From positions 5,952,001 through 6,016,000 of the forward strand of contig NZ_AP022596.1 of NCBI RefSeq assembly GCF_010731895.1: a stretch of DNA of 64,000 bases. The letters are read 5' to 3'. This document shows, piece after piece, positions 22,844-35,606 of the stretch (positions are counted from its first letter, which is position 1; the number at the start of each line of letters is the position of its first letter). The notes under the pieces were generated by a model that worked only from the letters and a program-made list of their open reading frames with translations, was not told the DNA's origin and searched no databases. This DNA comes from Mycolicibacterium helvum (GTDB lineage Bacteria > Actinomycetota > Actinomycetes > Mycobacteriales > Mycobacteriaceae). Position numbers and translations under genes: made by a program.

Positions 22844-23716
22844 GTGACACCGACGACCGTGACGAGTTTCGGCATCATGACGCCACCGCAGAACAGCTCC
22901 TACGATGACCTCCTACGCATATGGCATGCGGCTGACGAGATTCCCCAGATCGATCACGCGTGGCTATCCGATCACTTGATGACGCCAACCGGCAGGGGCC
23001 CGACGTACGAATCCTGGACACTGTTGTCCGCGCTGGCCTCTCAGACCCATCGCTTGCGCGTGGGCGTGATGGTCACGAGCAACCGGTTCCGGCCTCCCGC
23101 TGTATTGGCCAAGATCGCCGCAACTGTGGACATCATCTCGGGAGGAAGGCTCAACTTCGGTATCGGCGCCGGTTCAAGACCTGGCCACCCGCTGGCCCGG
23201 CGCGAGTATCAAGCACACGGCTTAGCCTTCGACAACTTCGCCCCCGCAGCGGAAGCCCTCGACGAGGCGCTCATTGTCATCAAGAAGCTCTGGACCGAGA
23301 CCGAACCATTCGACTTCACCGGCCGACACCTGCACCTCACCGGCGCGCTGGGCGAACCCCGACCGCTGCAGCAGCCCCTCCCGCCCATCCTGGTCGGTGG
23401 CAGGTCGATCTCGCTGCTCCGCATCGCCGCTGCTCACGCCGACATATGGAACATCGTCGGCGGCGACACGGCCGACGCCGCCCATCGCAGCGAGCTACTC
23501 AGCCAGGCCTGCCGTCAGATCGGGCGCGATCCGGCAAGCATCATCCGCTCGATACACCTGCCGGTGTCCTACACCCAACCCGAGCTGGCCCGCCAGGTGA
23601 TCAGCGAGGCCATCCAGGTCGGCTTCACCCACATCGTCATCGGTCTACCCGATTCCCCGCCCCGACGGGCCGCGCGGTGGGTGGTCGATGAACTGATCGA
23701 CGAGTTCACATCGTAG
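22844..23716 (+). CDS. LLM-class (F420-type) flavin-dependent oxidoreductase
   Basis: 290 residues of the bacterial luciferase-like monooxygenase fold. Family features are SFGIMTPPQ at the N-terminus, WLSDHLMTP, the loop LRVGVMVTSNRFRPPAVLAK, the ISGGRLNFGIGAGSRPGHP segment, and PILVGGRS before the last barrel strands. Mycobacterial members mostly use coenzyme F420; some use FMN. GTG start with AGAAGGGA upstream. It follows tetR after 163 bases on the same strand and ends the accessory block, so it is likely part of the same catabolic or detoxification response. Substrate unknown. Confidence 0.85.
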   Translation: MTPTTVTSFGIMTPPQNSSYDDLLRIWHAADEIPQIDHAWLSDHLMTPTGRGPTYESWTLLSALASQTHRLRVGVMVTSNRFRPPAVLAKIAATVDIISGGRLNFGIGAGSRPGHPLARREYQAHGLAFDNFAPAAEALDEALIVIKKLWTETEPFDFTGRHLHLTGALGEPRPLQQPLPPILVGGRSISLLRIAAAHADIWNIVGGDTADAAHRSELLSQACRQIGRDPASIIRSIHLPVSYTQPELARQVISEAIQVGFTHIVIGLPDSPPRRAARWVVDELIDEFTS

Positions 23717-23839
23717 GCGGGCCGGACATGTTCTGGCGCAACGTGACTGATGACCATAGGGGCATCGACAGTCTTAAGGCTCGGAGCCCGAAAACGGCGG
23801 TGACGCGATCCTTCGCGAAGAAGGCGCACGCGAGCAGCC

Positions 23840-24208
23840 TCAGTTGGCGGCGCGCTTATTGTAAGCTTCTGGCCCCAACAGTTGGTCGGCGTCGAAACAG
23901 CTGTGGTCGCCGGTGTGGCAGGCCCCGCCGACCTGGTCGACCTCCAACAGCACTGCATCACCGTCGCAGTCCAGTCGCACCGAATGCACGTGCTGGGTAT
24001 GACCGGATGTCGCGCCCTTGACCCAGTACTCGCCGCGAGAGCGCGAGTAGTAGGTGGCTTCCCGAGTCTCCAGTGTGCGGGCCAGCGCCTCGTCGTCCAT
24101 CCAGGCCACCATCAACACGTCACCGGAGCCGTGCTCCTGCGCGATCGCCGCGAACAATCCGTTGGCGTCGCGTTTGAGCCGCTTGGCGATATCCGGATCG
24201 AGGCTCAT
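23840..24208 (-). CDS. hisI: Phosphoribosyl-AMP cyclohydrolase
   Basis: Opens the adenine ring of phosphoribosyl-AMP, third step of histidine synthesis. 122 residues, monofunctional (no HisE fusion). Metal ligands are visible: Asp80, Asp82, Asp84 with Cys81 in RLDCDGDAV, and Cys97 and Cys104 in [10 protein letters not shown]. The ATG overlaps the hisF stop by 4 bases. It ends the his operon and converges on the luciferase-like gene over 123 bases, in which I see two short palindromes but no classical terminator. Confidence 0.97.
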   Translation of the reverse strand: MSLDPDIAKRLKRDANGLFAAIAQEHGSGDVLMVAWMDDEALARTLETREATYYSRSRGEYWVKGATSGHTQHVHSVRLDCDGDAVLLEVDQVGGACHTGDHSCFDADQLLGPEAYNKRAAN

Positions 24209-24978
24209 CGCACCACTATGCCCTCTGCGGCCATCGCCGCCTTGACCTGTCCGATGGTGAGCTCACGGAAGTGGAAGACGCTGGCCGCCAAAACCGCATC
24301 CGCACCGGACTGGACCGCGGGCGCGAAATCGCCGACCGCACCGGCCCCTCCGCTGGCGATCACCGGCACCGTGACGGCCTTGCGTACCGCGCGCAGCATC
24401 TTCAGGTCGAAACCGGCCTTGGTGCCGTCGGCGTCCATCGAGTTCAGCAGGATCTCGCCGACCCCGAGTTCGGCCCCGCGGGTAGCCCATTCGACGGCGT
24501 CGATACCGGTCCCCTGCCGCCCGCCGTGGGTGGTGACCTCCCAGCCGGACGGGGTTGATGCTGAGCCGGCAGGCACCGTGCGGGCGTCCACCGACAACAC
24601 GATGCACTGCGATCCGAACTGGCGCGACAACTCGGCCAGCAACTCCGGGCGGGCGATCGCGGCGGTGTTCACCGACACCTTGTCCGCGCCGGCGCGCAAC
24701 AGCATGTCCACGTCAGCCACCGAACGCACACCGCCGCCGACGGTCAGCGGGATGAAGACCTGCTCGGCGGTGCGGCGCACGACGTCGAGCATCGTCGAGC
24801 GCCCCGACGACGACGCCGTGACATCCAGGAACGTCAGCTCGTCGGCGCCCTCGGCGTCGTAGGCGGCGGCGAGCTCGACGGGATCGCCCGCGTCACGCAG
24901 GTTCTCGAAGTTCACCCCCTTGACCACCCGGCCGGCATCCACGTCGAGGCAGGGAATCACACGTACGGCGACATCCAT
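24205..24978 (-). CDS. hisF: Imidazole glycerol phosphate synthase, cyclase subunit
   Basis: Uses ammonia from HisH to form imidazole glycerol phosphate and AICAR. 257 residues from [21 protein letters not shown], where Asp12 is catalytic. The second catalytic aspartate is in [10 protein letters not shown], and phosphate loops are GGGVRSVAD and ASGGAG. The ATG shares one base with the impA stop (TAATG). A longer upstream frame lies inside impA and is rejected. Confidence 0.97.
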   Translation of the reverse strand: MDVAVRVIPCLDVDAGRVVKGVNFENLRDAGDPVELAAAYDAEGADELTFLDVTASSSGRSTMLDVVRRTAEQVFIPLTVGGGVRSVADVDMLLRAGADKVSVNTAAIARPELLAELSRQFGSQCIVLSVDARTVPAGSASTPSGWEVTTHGGRQGTGIDAVEWATRGAELGVGEILLNSMDADGTKAGFDLKMLRAVRKAVTVPVIASGGAGAVGDFAPAVQSGADAVLAASVFHFRELTIGQVKAAMAAEGIVVR

Positions 24979-25796
24979 TACAGGTAATCCTCCGGTGGGC
25001 CGACCCTGTCCAGGATCTCCATGACATGAGCGTGCACGCCCGGCGCGGCCGCCAGTGCCGAGGGCGACGACGGGGTCCACGGCTGGCCGGACAGGTCGGT
25101 GACGACCCCACCCGCGGCGCGCACCAGCGCGACGCCCGCGGCGTGGTCCCAGATGTGGTGGCCGAAACTGATGGCCGCGCCCATGACTCCGGCCGACACG
25201 TAGGCGATATCGACGCCGGTGGCACCGTGCATCCGCAGCTTCGAGCAGACCCGGCTCAGGTTCTCCAGCACCGCAAGCCGATAGCGGCCCGGGAACCGGC
25301 CCCGCCAGTCGACGTTGAACGTGCCGATGCCGACCACGCATTGCCCGATCTCGCTGTGCCCGATCGGCGGCTGGGCGACGCCGTTGTAGTAGACCGGTCC
25401 GCCGACGACCGCGCTGTAGCGCTGATCGGTAAACGGCAACCAGGTCAGGCCTGCGACCGGTTCACCGTCGCGCAGCAGGCCCAGCAGGATCGCGGCCATC
25501 GGCGAACCGGCGGCGTAGTTGAACGTGCCGTCAATGGGGTCGAGTACCCACACCAGTGGGGAATCGATTGGCGCCCCGCCGAATTCCTCACCGTGCACAC
25601 CGATCCCGGTGGCCGACTCCAGCGCCTGAACCACCTGACGTTCGATGGCCAAGTCCACCTCGGTGGCGAAGTCGTTGCCCTTCTTCTGCACGGCAGACGC
25701 GGCCCGGTGCCCGGCGATGAACGGTGTGGACGCCTCGTCCAGGATCACCGCCGCCTGGGCCACCAGGGCCTCGAGGTCTGCCGACTGCGCTGCCAT
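24978..25796 (-). CDS. impA: Inositol monophosphatase-family phosphatase
   Basis: 272-residue Mg2+-dependent phosphatase. Motifs: [12 protein letters not shown] (metal-near helix), the glutamate in [22 protein letters not shown] (the DP-I-DGT signature) and [15 protein letters not shown]. It sits between hisA and hisF exactly as impA (Rv1604) does in M. tuberculosis. The operon position suggests histidinol-phosphate phosphatase activity is possible, but the family also handles inositol phosphate, needed for mycobacterial phosphoinositides and mycothiol. Sequence alone does not decide between the two. Confidence 0.88.
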   Translation of the reverse strand: MAAQSADLEALVAQAAVILDEASTPFIAGHRAASAVQKKGNDFATEVDLAIERQVVQALESATGIGVHGEEFGGAPIDSPLVWVLDPIDGTFNYAAGSPMAAILLGLLRDGEPVAGLTWLPFTDQRYSAVVGGPVYYNGVAQPPIGHSEIGQCVVGIGTFNVDWRGRFPGRYRLAVLENLSRVCSKLRMHGATGVDIAYVSAGVMGAAISFGHHIWDHAAGVALVRAAGGVVTDLSGQPWTPSSPSALAAAPGVHAHVMEILDRVGPPEDYL

Positions 25797-25801
25797 CGGG
25801 G

Positions 25802-26536
25802 TTACTGGCTCACCGCGGCCAGCGCCTCCGGCAGCGTGAATCGGCCGGCGTAGAGCGCCTTTCCGACGATCGCACCCTCTACCCCACTGTCGGTCAGCGT
25901 CGCGATCGCACGCAGATCATCCAGGCTGGACACCCCGCCGGACGCGATCACCGGGGCGTCGGTGCACTCGGCCACACCCTCGAGCAGATCGAGGTTGGGT
26001 CCGGTGAGTGTGCCGTCCTTGGTGACGTCGGTGACGACGAACCGGGAGCAGCCCTCGCTGTCAAGGCGTTCCAGCACATGCCACAGATCTCCGCCGTCGG
26101 TCTCCCAACCGCGGCCGCGTAGGCGGTGCTCCCCCTCGACGATCTGCACATCCAGCCCGACGGCCACCTTGTCGCCATACTCGGCGATCGCCGCGGCGCA
26201 CCACAGCGGGTTCTCCAGCGCCGCGGTACCGATGTTGACCCGGGTGCAGCCGGTGGCAAGCGCGGCCTTGAGTGACTCGTCGTCGCGGATCCCGCCGGAC
26301 AGTTCGACTTTCACATCGAGCGCACCAACCACCTCGGCCAGCAACTCTCGGTTGGACCCACGGCCGAACGCGGCATCGAGATCCACCAGGTGAATCCATT
26401 CGGCGCCGTCGCGCTGCCAGGTCAGCGCGGCGTCCAGCGCCGATCCGTACTCGGTCTCGCTGCCGGCCTTGCCTTGCACCAGGCGTACCGCCTTACCCTC
26501 GACCACGTCGACAGCAGGCAACAAAATCAGTGGCAC
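25802..26536 (-). CDS. priA: Bifunctional phosphoribosyl isomerase A (HisA/TrpF)
   Basis: 244-residue half-barrel isomerase. Catalytic aspartates Asp10 ([11 protein letters not shown]) and Asp174 (VTDVTKDGT) are present. The Arg142-Gly-Trp144 pair in [10 protein letters not shown] is the actinobacterial PriA feature that lets the same site bind both ProFAR (His pathway) and phosphoribosyl anthranilate (Trp pathway). No trpF accompanies the trp genes here, in line with dual use. GTG start, 2 bases after the hisH stop. Confidence 0.95.
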   Translation of the reverse strand: MPLILLPAVDVVEGKAVRLVQGKAGSETEYGSALDAALTWQRDGAEWIHLVDLDAAFGRGSNRELLAEVVGALDVKVELSGGIRDDESLKAALATGCTRVNIGTAALENPLWCAAAIAEYGDKVAVGLDVQIVEGEHRLRGRGWETDGGDLWHVLERLDSEGCSRFVVTDVTKDGTLTGPNLDLLEGVAECTDAPVIASGGVSSLDDLRAIATLTDSGVEGAIVGKALYAGRFTLPEALAAVSQ

Positions 26537-26538
26537 TC

Positions 26539-27155
26539 TTACAGCCCCTCAACCCAATTCGCGAGCAGCGCCGCACCGGCGTCACCGCTCTTCTCCGGAT
26601 GAAATTGTGTCGCCGACACCGGCCCGTCCTCGACGGCGGCCAAGAACCGCACGTGGTGGGTGGCCCAGGTCAGCAGCGCGTCAGGTGCGCCCTCCCACTT
26701 CTGTGCGGCATAGGAGTGCACGAAGTAGAACCGGGTATCGGCGTCGAACCCCTTGAACAGCAGGCTGCCCGGCGCCGCATCGACGACGTTCCAGCCCATG
26801 TGTGGGATCACCGGCGCGTCCAGCCGGGTGACCGATCCCGGCCACAGCCCGCACCCTGTCGATTCCACCCCGAACTCCACGCCCCGGGCGAACAGGATCT
26901 GCATACCCACGCACACGCCCAGCATCGGCCGGCCCGCGGCCACCCGCTCGGCGATGATGCGCTCCCCGTCGATCCCACGCAGCCCGGTCATACAGGCTTC
27001 GTACGCGCCGACGCCCGGGACGACCAAGCCGTCGGCGTTCAGCGCGCGCTGCGCGTCGGCGGTCACCTCGACGTCGGCGCCGACGCGTTCCAGCGCCCGC
27101 TGCGCCGAGCGCAGATTGCCCGAGCCGTAATCCAGGACTACGACGGATTTAGCTG

Positions 27156-27159
<4 letters not shown>
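26539..27159 (-). CDS. hisH: Imidazole glycerol phosphate synthase, glutaminase subunit
   Basis: Class I amidotransferase giving ammonia to HisF. 206 residues. The catalytic triad is Cys83 (GVCVGMQ), His187 and Glu189 (QFHPEKSG). [11 protein letters not shown] at the N-terminus and the PHMGWN loop are family marks. The GTG start overlaps the hisB stop as GTGA. Confidence 0.97.
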
Positions 27160-30219
<3,060 letters not shown>

Positions 30220-30226
30220 CGGTTCA

Positions 30227-30232
30227 ATTGTC
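30227..30232 (-). promoter_or_regulatory. Candidate -10 of the his operon
   Basis: GACAAT on the minus strand lies 7 bases before the hisD ATG. There is no ribosome site, so a leaderless start is possible. Confidence 0.35.
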
Positions 30233-30285
30233 CCGTATCGATGCACCCGAATAAAAATCCGTTGGGCGCGGGGCGCGCCAGCCCG

Positions 30286-30291
30286 GATACT
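30286..30291 (+). promoter_or_regulatory. -10 of the LysE-family gene
   Basis: GATACT lies 6 bases before the ATG, with no ribosome site. Divergent from hisD across 78 bases. Confidence 0.4.
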
Positions 30292-30297
30292 GCCGTT

Positions 30298-30933
30298 ATG
30301 CAATGGGAGCTTTGGCTGGCCTTCGTCGGCGCCTCGATCGCCATCAGTGTGTCCCCGGGCGCCGGTGCCATCCAGTCCATGGCGACCGGCCTGGCGTACG
30401 GTCTGCGCCGCGGTTACTGGAACATCACCGGGCTGCAGATCGGCCTGATGATGCAGTTGGTGGCGGTCGCCGTCGGACTGGGCGCTGCGGTGGCGCAATC
30501 GGTGATCGCGTTCACCGTCATCAAGTGGATCGGGGTGGCCTACCTGGTGTACCTGGCCGTCCGCCAGTGGCGCACCGTCCCCGGTGACCTGGGCGAACAA
30601 CTCAACGCCACCGGCAGTGGCGGGCGGTTTGCCTTGCTGGTTCGCGGGACCCTGGTCAACATCACCAATCCCAAGGGTCTGGTGTTCCTGCTGGCGGTGC
30701 TGCCGCAGTTCGTCGTACCGACCGCGCCGCTACTCCCCCAATACCTGGCCATCGGCGCGACGATGGTGGTCGTCGACCTGGTGGTGATGGGCGCCTACAC
30801 GGGACTGGCGGCGCGGCTGCTGGGCTGGCTGCGGACCCCGCGCCAGCAGACCCTGCTCAACAGGACATTCTCGGGCCTGTTCGCCGCCGCGGCGGTGGTG
30901 CTGTCGCTGGTGCGCCGGGGCACTGCGGCCTAA
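30298..30933 (+). CDS. LysE/RhtB-family amino-acid exporter
   Basis: 211-residue inner-membrane protein with about six helices. The family N-terminus is clear: [20 protein letters not shown] in the first loop (about 18-37). [18 protein letters not shown] (residues 122-139) is the central conserved segment. LysE/RhtB proteins export amino acids by proton exchange. It is divergent from the his operon, so histidine or a related metabolite is a possible substrate, but this rests on position only. M. tuberculosis has no obvious equivalent at this spot. Confidence 0.85.
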   Translation: MQWELWLAFVGASIAISVSPGAGAIQSMATGLAYGLRRGYWNITGLQIGLMMQLVAVAVGLGAAVAQSVIAFTVIKWIGVAYLVYLAVRQWRTVPGDLGEQLNATGSGGRFALLVRGTLVNITNPKGLVFLLAVLPQFVVPTAPLLPQYLAIGATMVVVDLVVMGAYTGLAARLLGWLRTPRQQTLLNRTFSGLFAAAAVVLSLVRRGTAA

Positions 30934-30944
30934 CCTTGGGCCCC

Positions 30945-31358
30945 ATGGCGACCAAGGATCACCCGAACAATGCCCCCGGCGTGCCGATGAAGTTCCCGGT
31001 CTGGTTCGAGAACTTCCAGATCAAGTACTTCAACCCGGCCGTGAAGCCGCTGGCCAAATACATGCCAGGCATGTCGGTCATCTCTCATCGTGGCCGCACT
31101 TCGGGCACACCGTACGAGACCGTCGTTTCGGCCTTCCGCAAGGGCGACACCCTCGCCGTCATGCTGGGCCACGGCAAGACCAACTGGGTCAAGAACGTCC
31201 TGGCTGCCGGCGAGGCCGACATCCGCCACGGACGCCACACGCTGCACTTGATCAACCCTCGGGTGGTGCCTGCCGGTACCGATGATCCGTCCCTGCCCGG
31301 GGTGGCCCGCCGGGGCGTCAAACGTGGCGTCGGCGCATTCGTCGCCGATATCGCCTGA
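30945..31358 (+). CDS. Deazaflavin-dependent nitroreductase-family protein (Rv1598c-like)
   Basis: 137 residues from MATKDHPNNAPGVPMKFP; a TTG start 3 codons upstream is possible. The split beta-barrel Ddn family marks are SVISHRGRTSGTPYETVVSAF and a basic C-terminal segment. Ddn-type proteins use F420H2 to reduce quinones or nitro compounds. The gene follows the LysE-type gene after 11 bases and ends 1 base before the convergent nadC stop. Confidence 0.8.
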   Translation: MATKDHPNNAPGVPMKFPVWFENFQIKYFNPAVKPLAKYMPGMSVISHRGRTSGTPYETVVSAFRKGDTLAVMLGHGKTNWVKNVLAAGEADIRHGRHTLHLINPRVVPAGTDDPSLPGVARRGVKRGVGAFVADIA

Positions 31359-31359
31359 G

Positions 31360-32217
31360 CTAAAGATCCAGGCCGACGTCGAGCACCCGTACCGAGTGGG
31401 TCAACGCGCCGACGGCCAGATAATCCACACCAGTGCCAGCGTATTCGGCGGCGCTGTCCAGCCCAAGGCCGCCGGAGGACTCCAGGAGCACGCCGGGGGC
31501 GTTGGCGTCGCGGCGCTGCACCGCGATCTGGGTCTGCCAGACCGGGAAGTTGTCCAGCAGGATCAACTGCACGTCCTCGGCGAGTACCTCGTCGAGCTGT
31601 TCGAGGGTGTCGACCTCGACCTCACACGGCAGGTCCGGTGCGGCGGCGCGAACGGCCCGCAGGGCGGCCACCACCGATCCTGCGGCCGCGACGTGATTGT
31701 CCTTGATCAGCGCGGCATCTCCCAGGCCCATCCGGTGATTGACCCCGCCGCCGACCCGAACGGCGTATTTCTGCAGCGCCCGCAGCCCCGGCAGGGTCTT
31801 GCGAGTGTCGCGGATCTTGGCCTTGGTGCCCTCGACAGCGTCCACCCAGGCCGCGGTGGCGCTCGCGATGCCAGACAGGTGGCAGACCAGGTTCAACAGG
31901 GTCCGCTCGGCGGTCAGCAGCCCGCGGGTCGGGGCTTGCACCCGCAGCAGCGCAGCCCCCGCATCGAGCCGGGTGCCGTCGTCGACGCGGTCGAGGATCC
32001 GGTAGCCGCCCTGACCGAGCACCTCGTCGAGAACCAGCAGCGCCACGTCGATACCGGCGGCCACGCCGGGCTCCCGGGTCACCAGCGACGCCACCGTCGT
32101 GGCGTCTTCGGGCACGGTGGCCAGCGTGGTGACGTCGGGGCCGTAGCGCAGGTCCTCGTCGAGGCCGCGACGGATCGTGATCCGAGCGTCGGCCAGCTCG
32201 TCGTCGGTGAGTTTCAT
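31360..32217 (-). CDS. nadC: Nicotinate-nucleotide pyrophosphorylase (carboxylating)
   Basis: Quinolinate + PRPP to nicotinate mononucleotide in de novo NAD synthesis. 285 residues from [12 protein letters not shown]; the ATG overlaps the nadB stop (ATGA). Conserved quinolinate phosphoribosyltransferase segments: ERTLLNLVCHLSGIAS, KIRDTRKTLPGLRALQKYAV, RVGGGVNHRMGL and IKDNHV, then the ESSGGL phosphate loop. Last gene of nadA-nadB-nadC. Confidence 0.97.
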   Translation of the reverse strand: MKLTDDELADARITIRRGLDEDLRYGPDVTTLATVPEDATTVASLVTREPGVAAGIDVALLVLDEVLGQGGYRILDRVDDGTRLDAGAALLRVQAPTRGLLTAERTLLNLVCHLSGIASATAAWVDAVEGTKAKIRDTRKTLPGLRALQKYAVRVGGGVNHRMGLGDAALIKDNHVAAAGSVVAALRAVRAAAPDLPCEVEVDTLEQLDEVLAEDVQLILLDNFPVWQTQIAVQRRDANAPGVLLESSGGLGLDSAAEYAGTGVDYLAVGALTHSVRVLDVGLDL

Positions 32218-33776
32218 CGCAGACACACCTCGGCATGGTCGCCGTGCAACGTTCGGCTGAAGGCCTGGGCCGGATCGGCGTCGGGATGGTCGCCACGATG
32301 GTGGCAGCCACGAGATTCATTGCGTGCCAACGCCGCTGCGGCCACCGCACGAGCTGTCACGGTGAGCGCGACGTCCTCGGCAGCGGCGCGGGTGGTCATC
32401 GGCCGTGGTGTCGCCGCGGCCAGCGCGTCAGTGAGGCGCTGCAACCCGGCGGCGTCGCGGACCACCGAGGCGTGCTCGGTCATCACGGTCTGCAATACCT
32501 GCCGGTCCAGCGCGGTATGTTGGGGCTCTTCGGCTTTCGCCATCACTGCCCCCACGTTGCCGGCATGGTCGACGGCAGCTCTACCTGCGCGAGCGCCGAC
32601 GACCAAGCCTTCCAGCAGGCTGTTCGAAGCCAACCGGTTGGCGCCGTGCATGCCGGTCCTGGCCACCTCACCGGCGGCGAACAACCCGGGCAGCTCGGTG
32701 CGGCCGAACACATCGGTGGCGACACCGCCGCAGCTGTAGTGCGCTCCGGGGACAACCGGGATCGGCTCACGAGTGGGGTCGATGCCGGCAGCTCGGCAGG
32801 CCGCCGTCACCGTCGGGAAGCGTTGGGCGAACCGGTCGATCGCGCGCGCGTCGAGAAACACGCATTCGTCACCGGTTTCGTGTAGCCGCGCTTCGATCGC
32901 CGCCGCGACGATATCGCGCGGGGCGAGGTCACCCATCGGATGATGTGTGGTCATCGATTCACCGCGGGCATCGCGCAGCACCGCACCCTCACCGCGCAGC
33001 GCCTCGGTGATCAGCGGGCGGCGCCCGGACCCGTCGCGGTCGAACAGCATCGTCGGGTGGAACTGGACGAATTCGATATCGGTGACGCCGACGCCGGCCC
33101 ATAGCGCCAGCGCAATGCCATCCCCGGTCGAGCCCTCCGGGTTGGTGGTGGCGCGGTAGAGATGCCCCAGCCCGCCGGTGGCGAGGATGACCGAGGGCGC
33201 GTGAACGATGCCGAGCCCGTCGGCATTGCGGACCAGCACTCCGGTAACCGCAGAACCGTCGTGCAGGATCTGCAGCGCAACATGATTGCGCCGGATATCC
33301 AGGGTGGCGGCTGCGTGATCGAGCGCGCGTTGCACCTCGGCGCCGGTGGCGTCGCCGCCGGCGTGGATGATCCGCCGGCGGGAGTGGCCACCTTCGCGGG
33401 TGAGCGCCCACTGTCCGGGGGCGCTCTCATCGAATCGGGCACCGTCGTCGACCAGATCGGCCACCGCGCGGTAGCCGTCGGCGACGATCGAGCGCACCGC
33501 GTCGGGTTCACACAGGCCCGCACCGGCCGCCAGGGTGTCCCGCACGTGAGCGTCCACGGAATCGTCCGTATGCGGCAGCACCACTGCGATACCACCCTGC
33601 GCATAGAACGTCGCGGTATCTGGAGCCTTACTCAAAATGACTGTGCGGCTGCCCCTTCGGTGGGCGGCCAGCGCGGCGGCCAAGCCTGCCACACCGGTGC
33701 CGATCACCACGACATCGGCACGCTGCTGCCAGTCGACACCTCCCGCACCCGCGCCGCAGGCGAAGGAGCGGGTCAT
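32214..33776 (-). CDS. nadB: L-aspartate oxidase
   Basis: FAD enzyme producing iminoaspartate for quinolinate synthesis. 520 residues from [16 protein letters not shown] motif [17 protein letters not shown] (23-39) and the succinate-dehydrogenase-like active-site elements [30 protein letters not shown] and [33 protein letters not shown] closes the FAD site. The C-terminal helical domain ends with several histidines ([11 protein letters not shown]). The ATG overlaps the nadA stop by 4 bases. Confidence 0.97.
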   Translation of the reverse strand: MTRSFACGAGAGGVDWQQRADVVVIGTGVAGLAAALAAHRRGSRTVILSKAPDTATFYAQGGIAVVLPHTDDSVDAHVRDTLAAGAGLCEPDAVRSIVADGYRAVADLVDDGARFDESAPGQWALTREGGHSRRRIIHAGGDATGAEVQRALDHAAATLDIRRNHVALQILHDGSAVTGVLVRNADGLGIVHAPSVILATGGLGHLYRATTNPEGSTGDGIALALWAGVGVTDIEFVQFHPTMLFDRDGSGRRPLITEALRGEGAVLRDARGESMTTHHPMGDLAPRDIVAAAIEARLHETGDECVFLDARAIDRFAQRFPTVTAACRAAGIDPTREPIPVVPGAHYSCGGVATDVFGRTELPGLFAAGEVARTGMHGANRLASNSLLEGLVVGARAGRAAVDHAGNVGAVMAKAEEPQHTALDRQVLQTVMTEHASVVRDAAGLQRLTDALAAATPRPMTTRAAAEDVALTVTARAVAAAALARNESRGCHHRGDHPDADPAQAFSRTLHGDHAEVCLR

Positions 33777-34822
33777 TCTCCGCCGCCGGGCTGACCGATC
33801 TCGATCATCCGCTGCACGCTGGCACGGGCCAGCCGGGCGGTATCCGGATCGACGTCGACTTCGTCGGCGCCTTCGACCAGGCAACGCAGCAGAGCGGCGG
33901 GGGTGATCATCTTCATGTACGTGCAGGAGGCCCGTTCGTTGACGGCCTGGAAGTCGATACCCGGCGCGGCACGCCGCAACTGGTGCAGCATGCCCACCTC
34001 GGTGGCCACCAGTACCTGCTTGGCATGCGAGGCCTTGGCGGCGTCGAGCATGCCGCCGGTGGACAGGATCTTGACCCGGTCGGCCGGGAAGGCTCCCTCG
34101 CCGGCGAGGTACAACGCCGAAGTGGCGCAACCACATTCGGGGTGGACGAACAGTTCGGCATCGGGGTGGCTGCGGGCCTGGTCGGCCAGCTCGTCGCCGT
34201 TGATTCCCGCGTGCACGTGGCACTCACCGGCCCAGATGTGCAGATTGGTACGGCCGGTCATCCGGCGGACATGGGCACCCAGGAACTGGTCCGGGCAGAA
34301 CAGCACCTCGCGATCCTCGGGAATCGAGGCCACCACCTCGACGGCATTGGACGAGGTACAGCAGATGTCGGTGAGCGCCTTCACCGAGGCGGTGGTGTTC
34401 ACATAGGACACCACCACCGCGCCGGGGTGCTCGTCTTTCCAGCCCTGCAGATCCTCGGCGGTGATGGAGTCGGCCAGCGAGCAGCCGGCCCGCTGATCTG
34501 GAATCAGCACCGTCTTCTCCGGTGACAGGATCTTGGCGGTCTCGGCCATGAAGTGCACGCCGCAGAACACGATGGTCTCTTCGGCGGCTTCGGCAGCGAT
34601 CCGGGACAGCGCCAGCGAGTCCCCGACATGGTCGGCAACATCCTGGATGGCCGGCAACTGATAGTTGTGCGCCAGGATGGTCGCGTTGCGCAGGGTGGCC
34701 AGCCGACGCACCTCGGCCGCCCATTCCTCGTCACCGTTCACGCCGGCATACCCACCGGGGCCGTTGGTGATGCGGGCGACAAGGTCGTTATCGACGGCGT
34801 CGGCTCGATCCAGGACGGTCAT
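33773..34822 (-). CDS. nadA: Quinolinate synthase A
   Basis: [4Fe-4S] enzyme condensing iminoaspartate with dihydroxyacetone phosphate. 349 residues from [13 protein letters not shown], with AGGAGG upstream. Cluster cysteines lie in [20 protein letters not shown] and [27 protein letters not shown] is the N-terminal substrate motif. First gene of nadABC and the target of the divergent NrtR site at 34848-34870. Confidence 0.97.
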   Translation of the reverse strand: MTVLDRADAVDNDLVARITNGPGGYAGVNGDEEWAAEVRRLATLRNATILAHNYQLPAIQDVADHVGDSLALSRIAAEAAEETIVFCGVHFMAETAKILSPEKTVLIPDQRAGCSLADSITAEDLQGWKDEHPGAVVVSYVNTTASVKALTDICCTSSNAVEVVASIPEDREVLFCPDQFLGAHVRRMTGRTNLHIWAGECHVHAGINGDELADQARSHPDAELFVHPECGCATSALYLAGEGAFPADRVKILSTGGMLDAAKASHAKQVLVATEVGMLHQLRRAAPGIDFQAVNERASCTYMKMITPAALLRCLVEGADEVDVDPDTARLARASVQRMIEIGQPGGGE

Positions 34823-34847
34823 TTCCGCCTCCTGTCTTGCTGTCGAG

Positions 34848-34870
34848 GTTTTCGACTTACAATCGAAAAC
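34848..34870. promoter_or_regulatory. NrtR operator between nadA and nrtR
   Basis: Perfect 8-base arms GTTTTCGA and TCGAAAAC around a 7-base centre. It ends one base before the nrtR ATG and lies 26 bases upstream of nadA. The centre contains TACAAT, the likely -10 of nrtR, so binding would block that promoter directly. The site type agrees with Nudix-related repressors of NAD genes. Confidence 0.8.
34858..34863 (+). promoter_or_regulatory. -10 of nrtR (leaderless)
   Basis: TACAAT with 7 bases to the ATG at 34871. A transcript starting at the A of ATG would be leaderless. Confidence 0.55.
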
Positions 34871-35563
34871 ATGCCTCATACTAGCACCGAACACGAAGTG
34901 CTTGCCGTCGTATTCCAGGTTGGCGACGTCAGTTCCCGCAAACCCACGCTTAACGTGCTGTTATGGCAACGCGCACTGGCACCCGAGCGCGGCAAGTGGT
35001 CACTACCCGGCGGCCGGTTGCGCGCTGACGAAGACCTCACCAGTTCGGTGCGCCGCCAGCTCGCCGAGAAGGTCGACGTGCGTGAGATCGCCCACTTGGA
35101 ACAACTGGCCGTTTTCTCCGATCCCGGCCGGGTGCCGGACGTTCGCACGATCGCCTCGACATTCCTCGGGCTGATTCCCTGCCCCGCCACCCCGGTGCTG
35201 CCGCCGGACACCCGATGGCATCCGGTGAACGCGTTGCCGGACATGGCTTTCGACCACGCGCCGATGATTGACTACGCCCGAACCCGGCTGGCCGCCAAGC
35301 TGTCCTACACCAACATCGGGTTCGCTTTGGCACCAACTGAATTCGCGCTTTCGACGCTCCGCGACATCTACGGTGCCGCGCTGGGCTACCAGGTCGACGC
35401 GACCAATCTCCAGCGGGTGCTGGCCCGCCGCGGCGTCATCACGCCGACCGGAACAACCGCCCACCCGGGCCGCACCGGCGGCCGCCCGGCAGCCCTCTAT
35501 CGCTTCACCGACTCCCAGATCCGGGTGACCGACGAGTTTGCCGCGTTGCGGCCGCCCGGGTGA
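34871..35563 (+). CDS. nrtR: NrtR-type Nudix transcriptional repressor of NAD synthesis
   Basis: 230 residues: an N-terminal Nudix domain (about 1-145) and a C-terminal winged-helix domain (about 150-225, containing [15 protein letters not shown] and a GRPAALYRF wing). The Nudix box is degenerate: [10 protein letters not shown]...RRQLAEKV lacks the REUXEE glutamates, so hydrolysis is unlikely and the domain probably senses ADP-ribose or a related NAD metabolite. It is divergent from nadABC with a 23-bp palindrome between them. The equivalent position in M. tuberculosis is Rv1593c. A longer upstream frame reads through the operator and into nadA and is rejected. Confidence 0.9.
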   Translation: MPHTSTEHEVLAVVFQVGDVSSRKPTLNVLLWQRALAPERGKWSLPGGRLRADEDLTSSVRRQLAEKVDVREIAHLEQLAVFSDPGRVPDVRTIASTFLGLIPCPATPVLPPDTRWHPVNALPDMAFDHAPMIDYARTRLAAKLSYTNIGFALAPTEFALSTLRDIYGAALGYQVDATNLQRVLARRGVITPTGTTAHPGRTGGRPAALYRFTDSQIRVTDEFAALRPPG

Positions 35564-35606
35564 GCGGACTGGATTCTTAGACCCTTCTTAAGGTATGAAG
35601 GACTGA

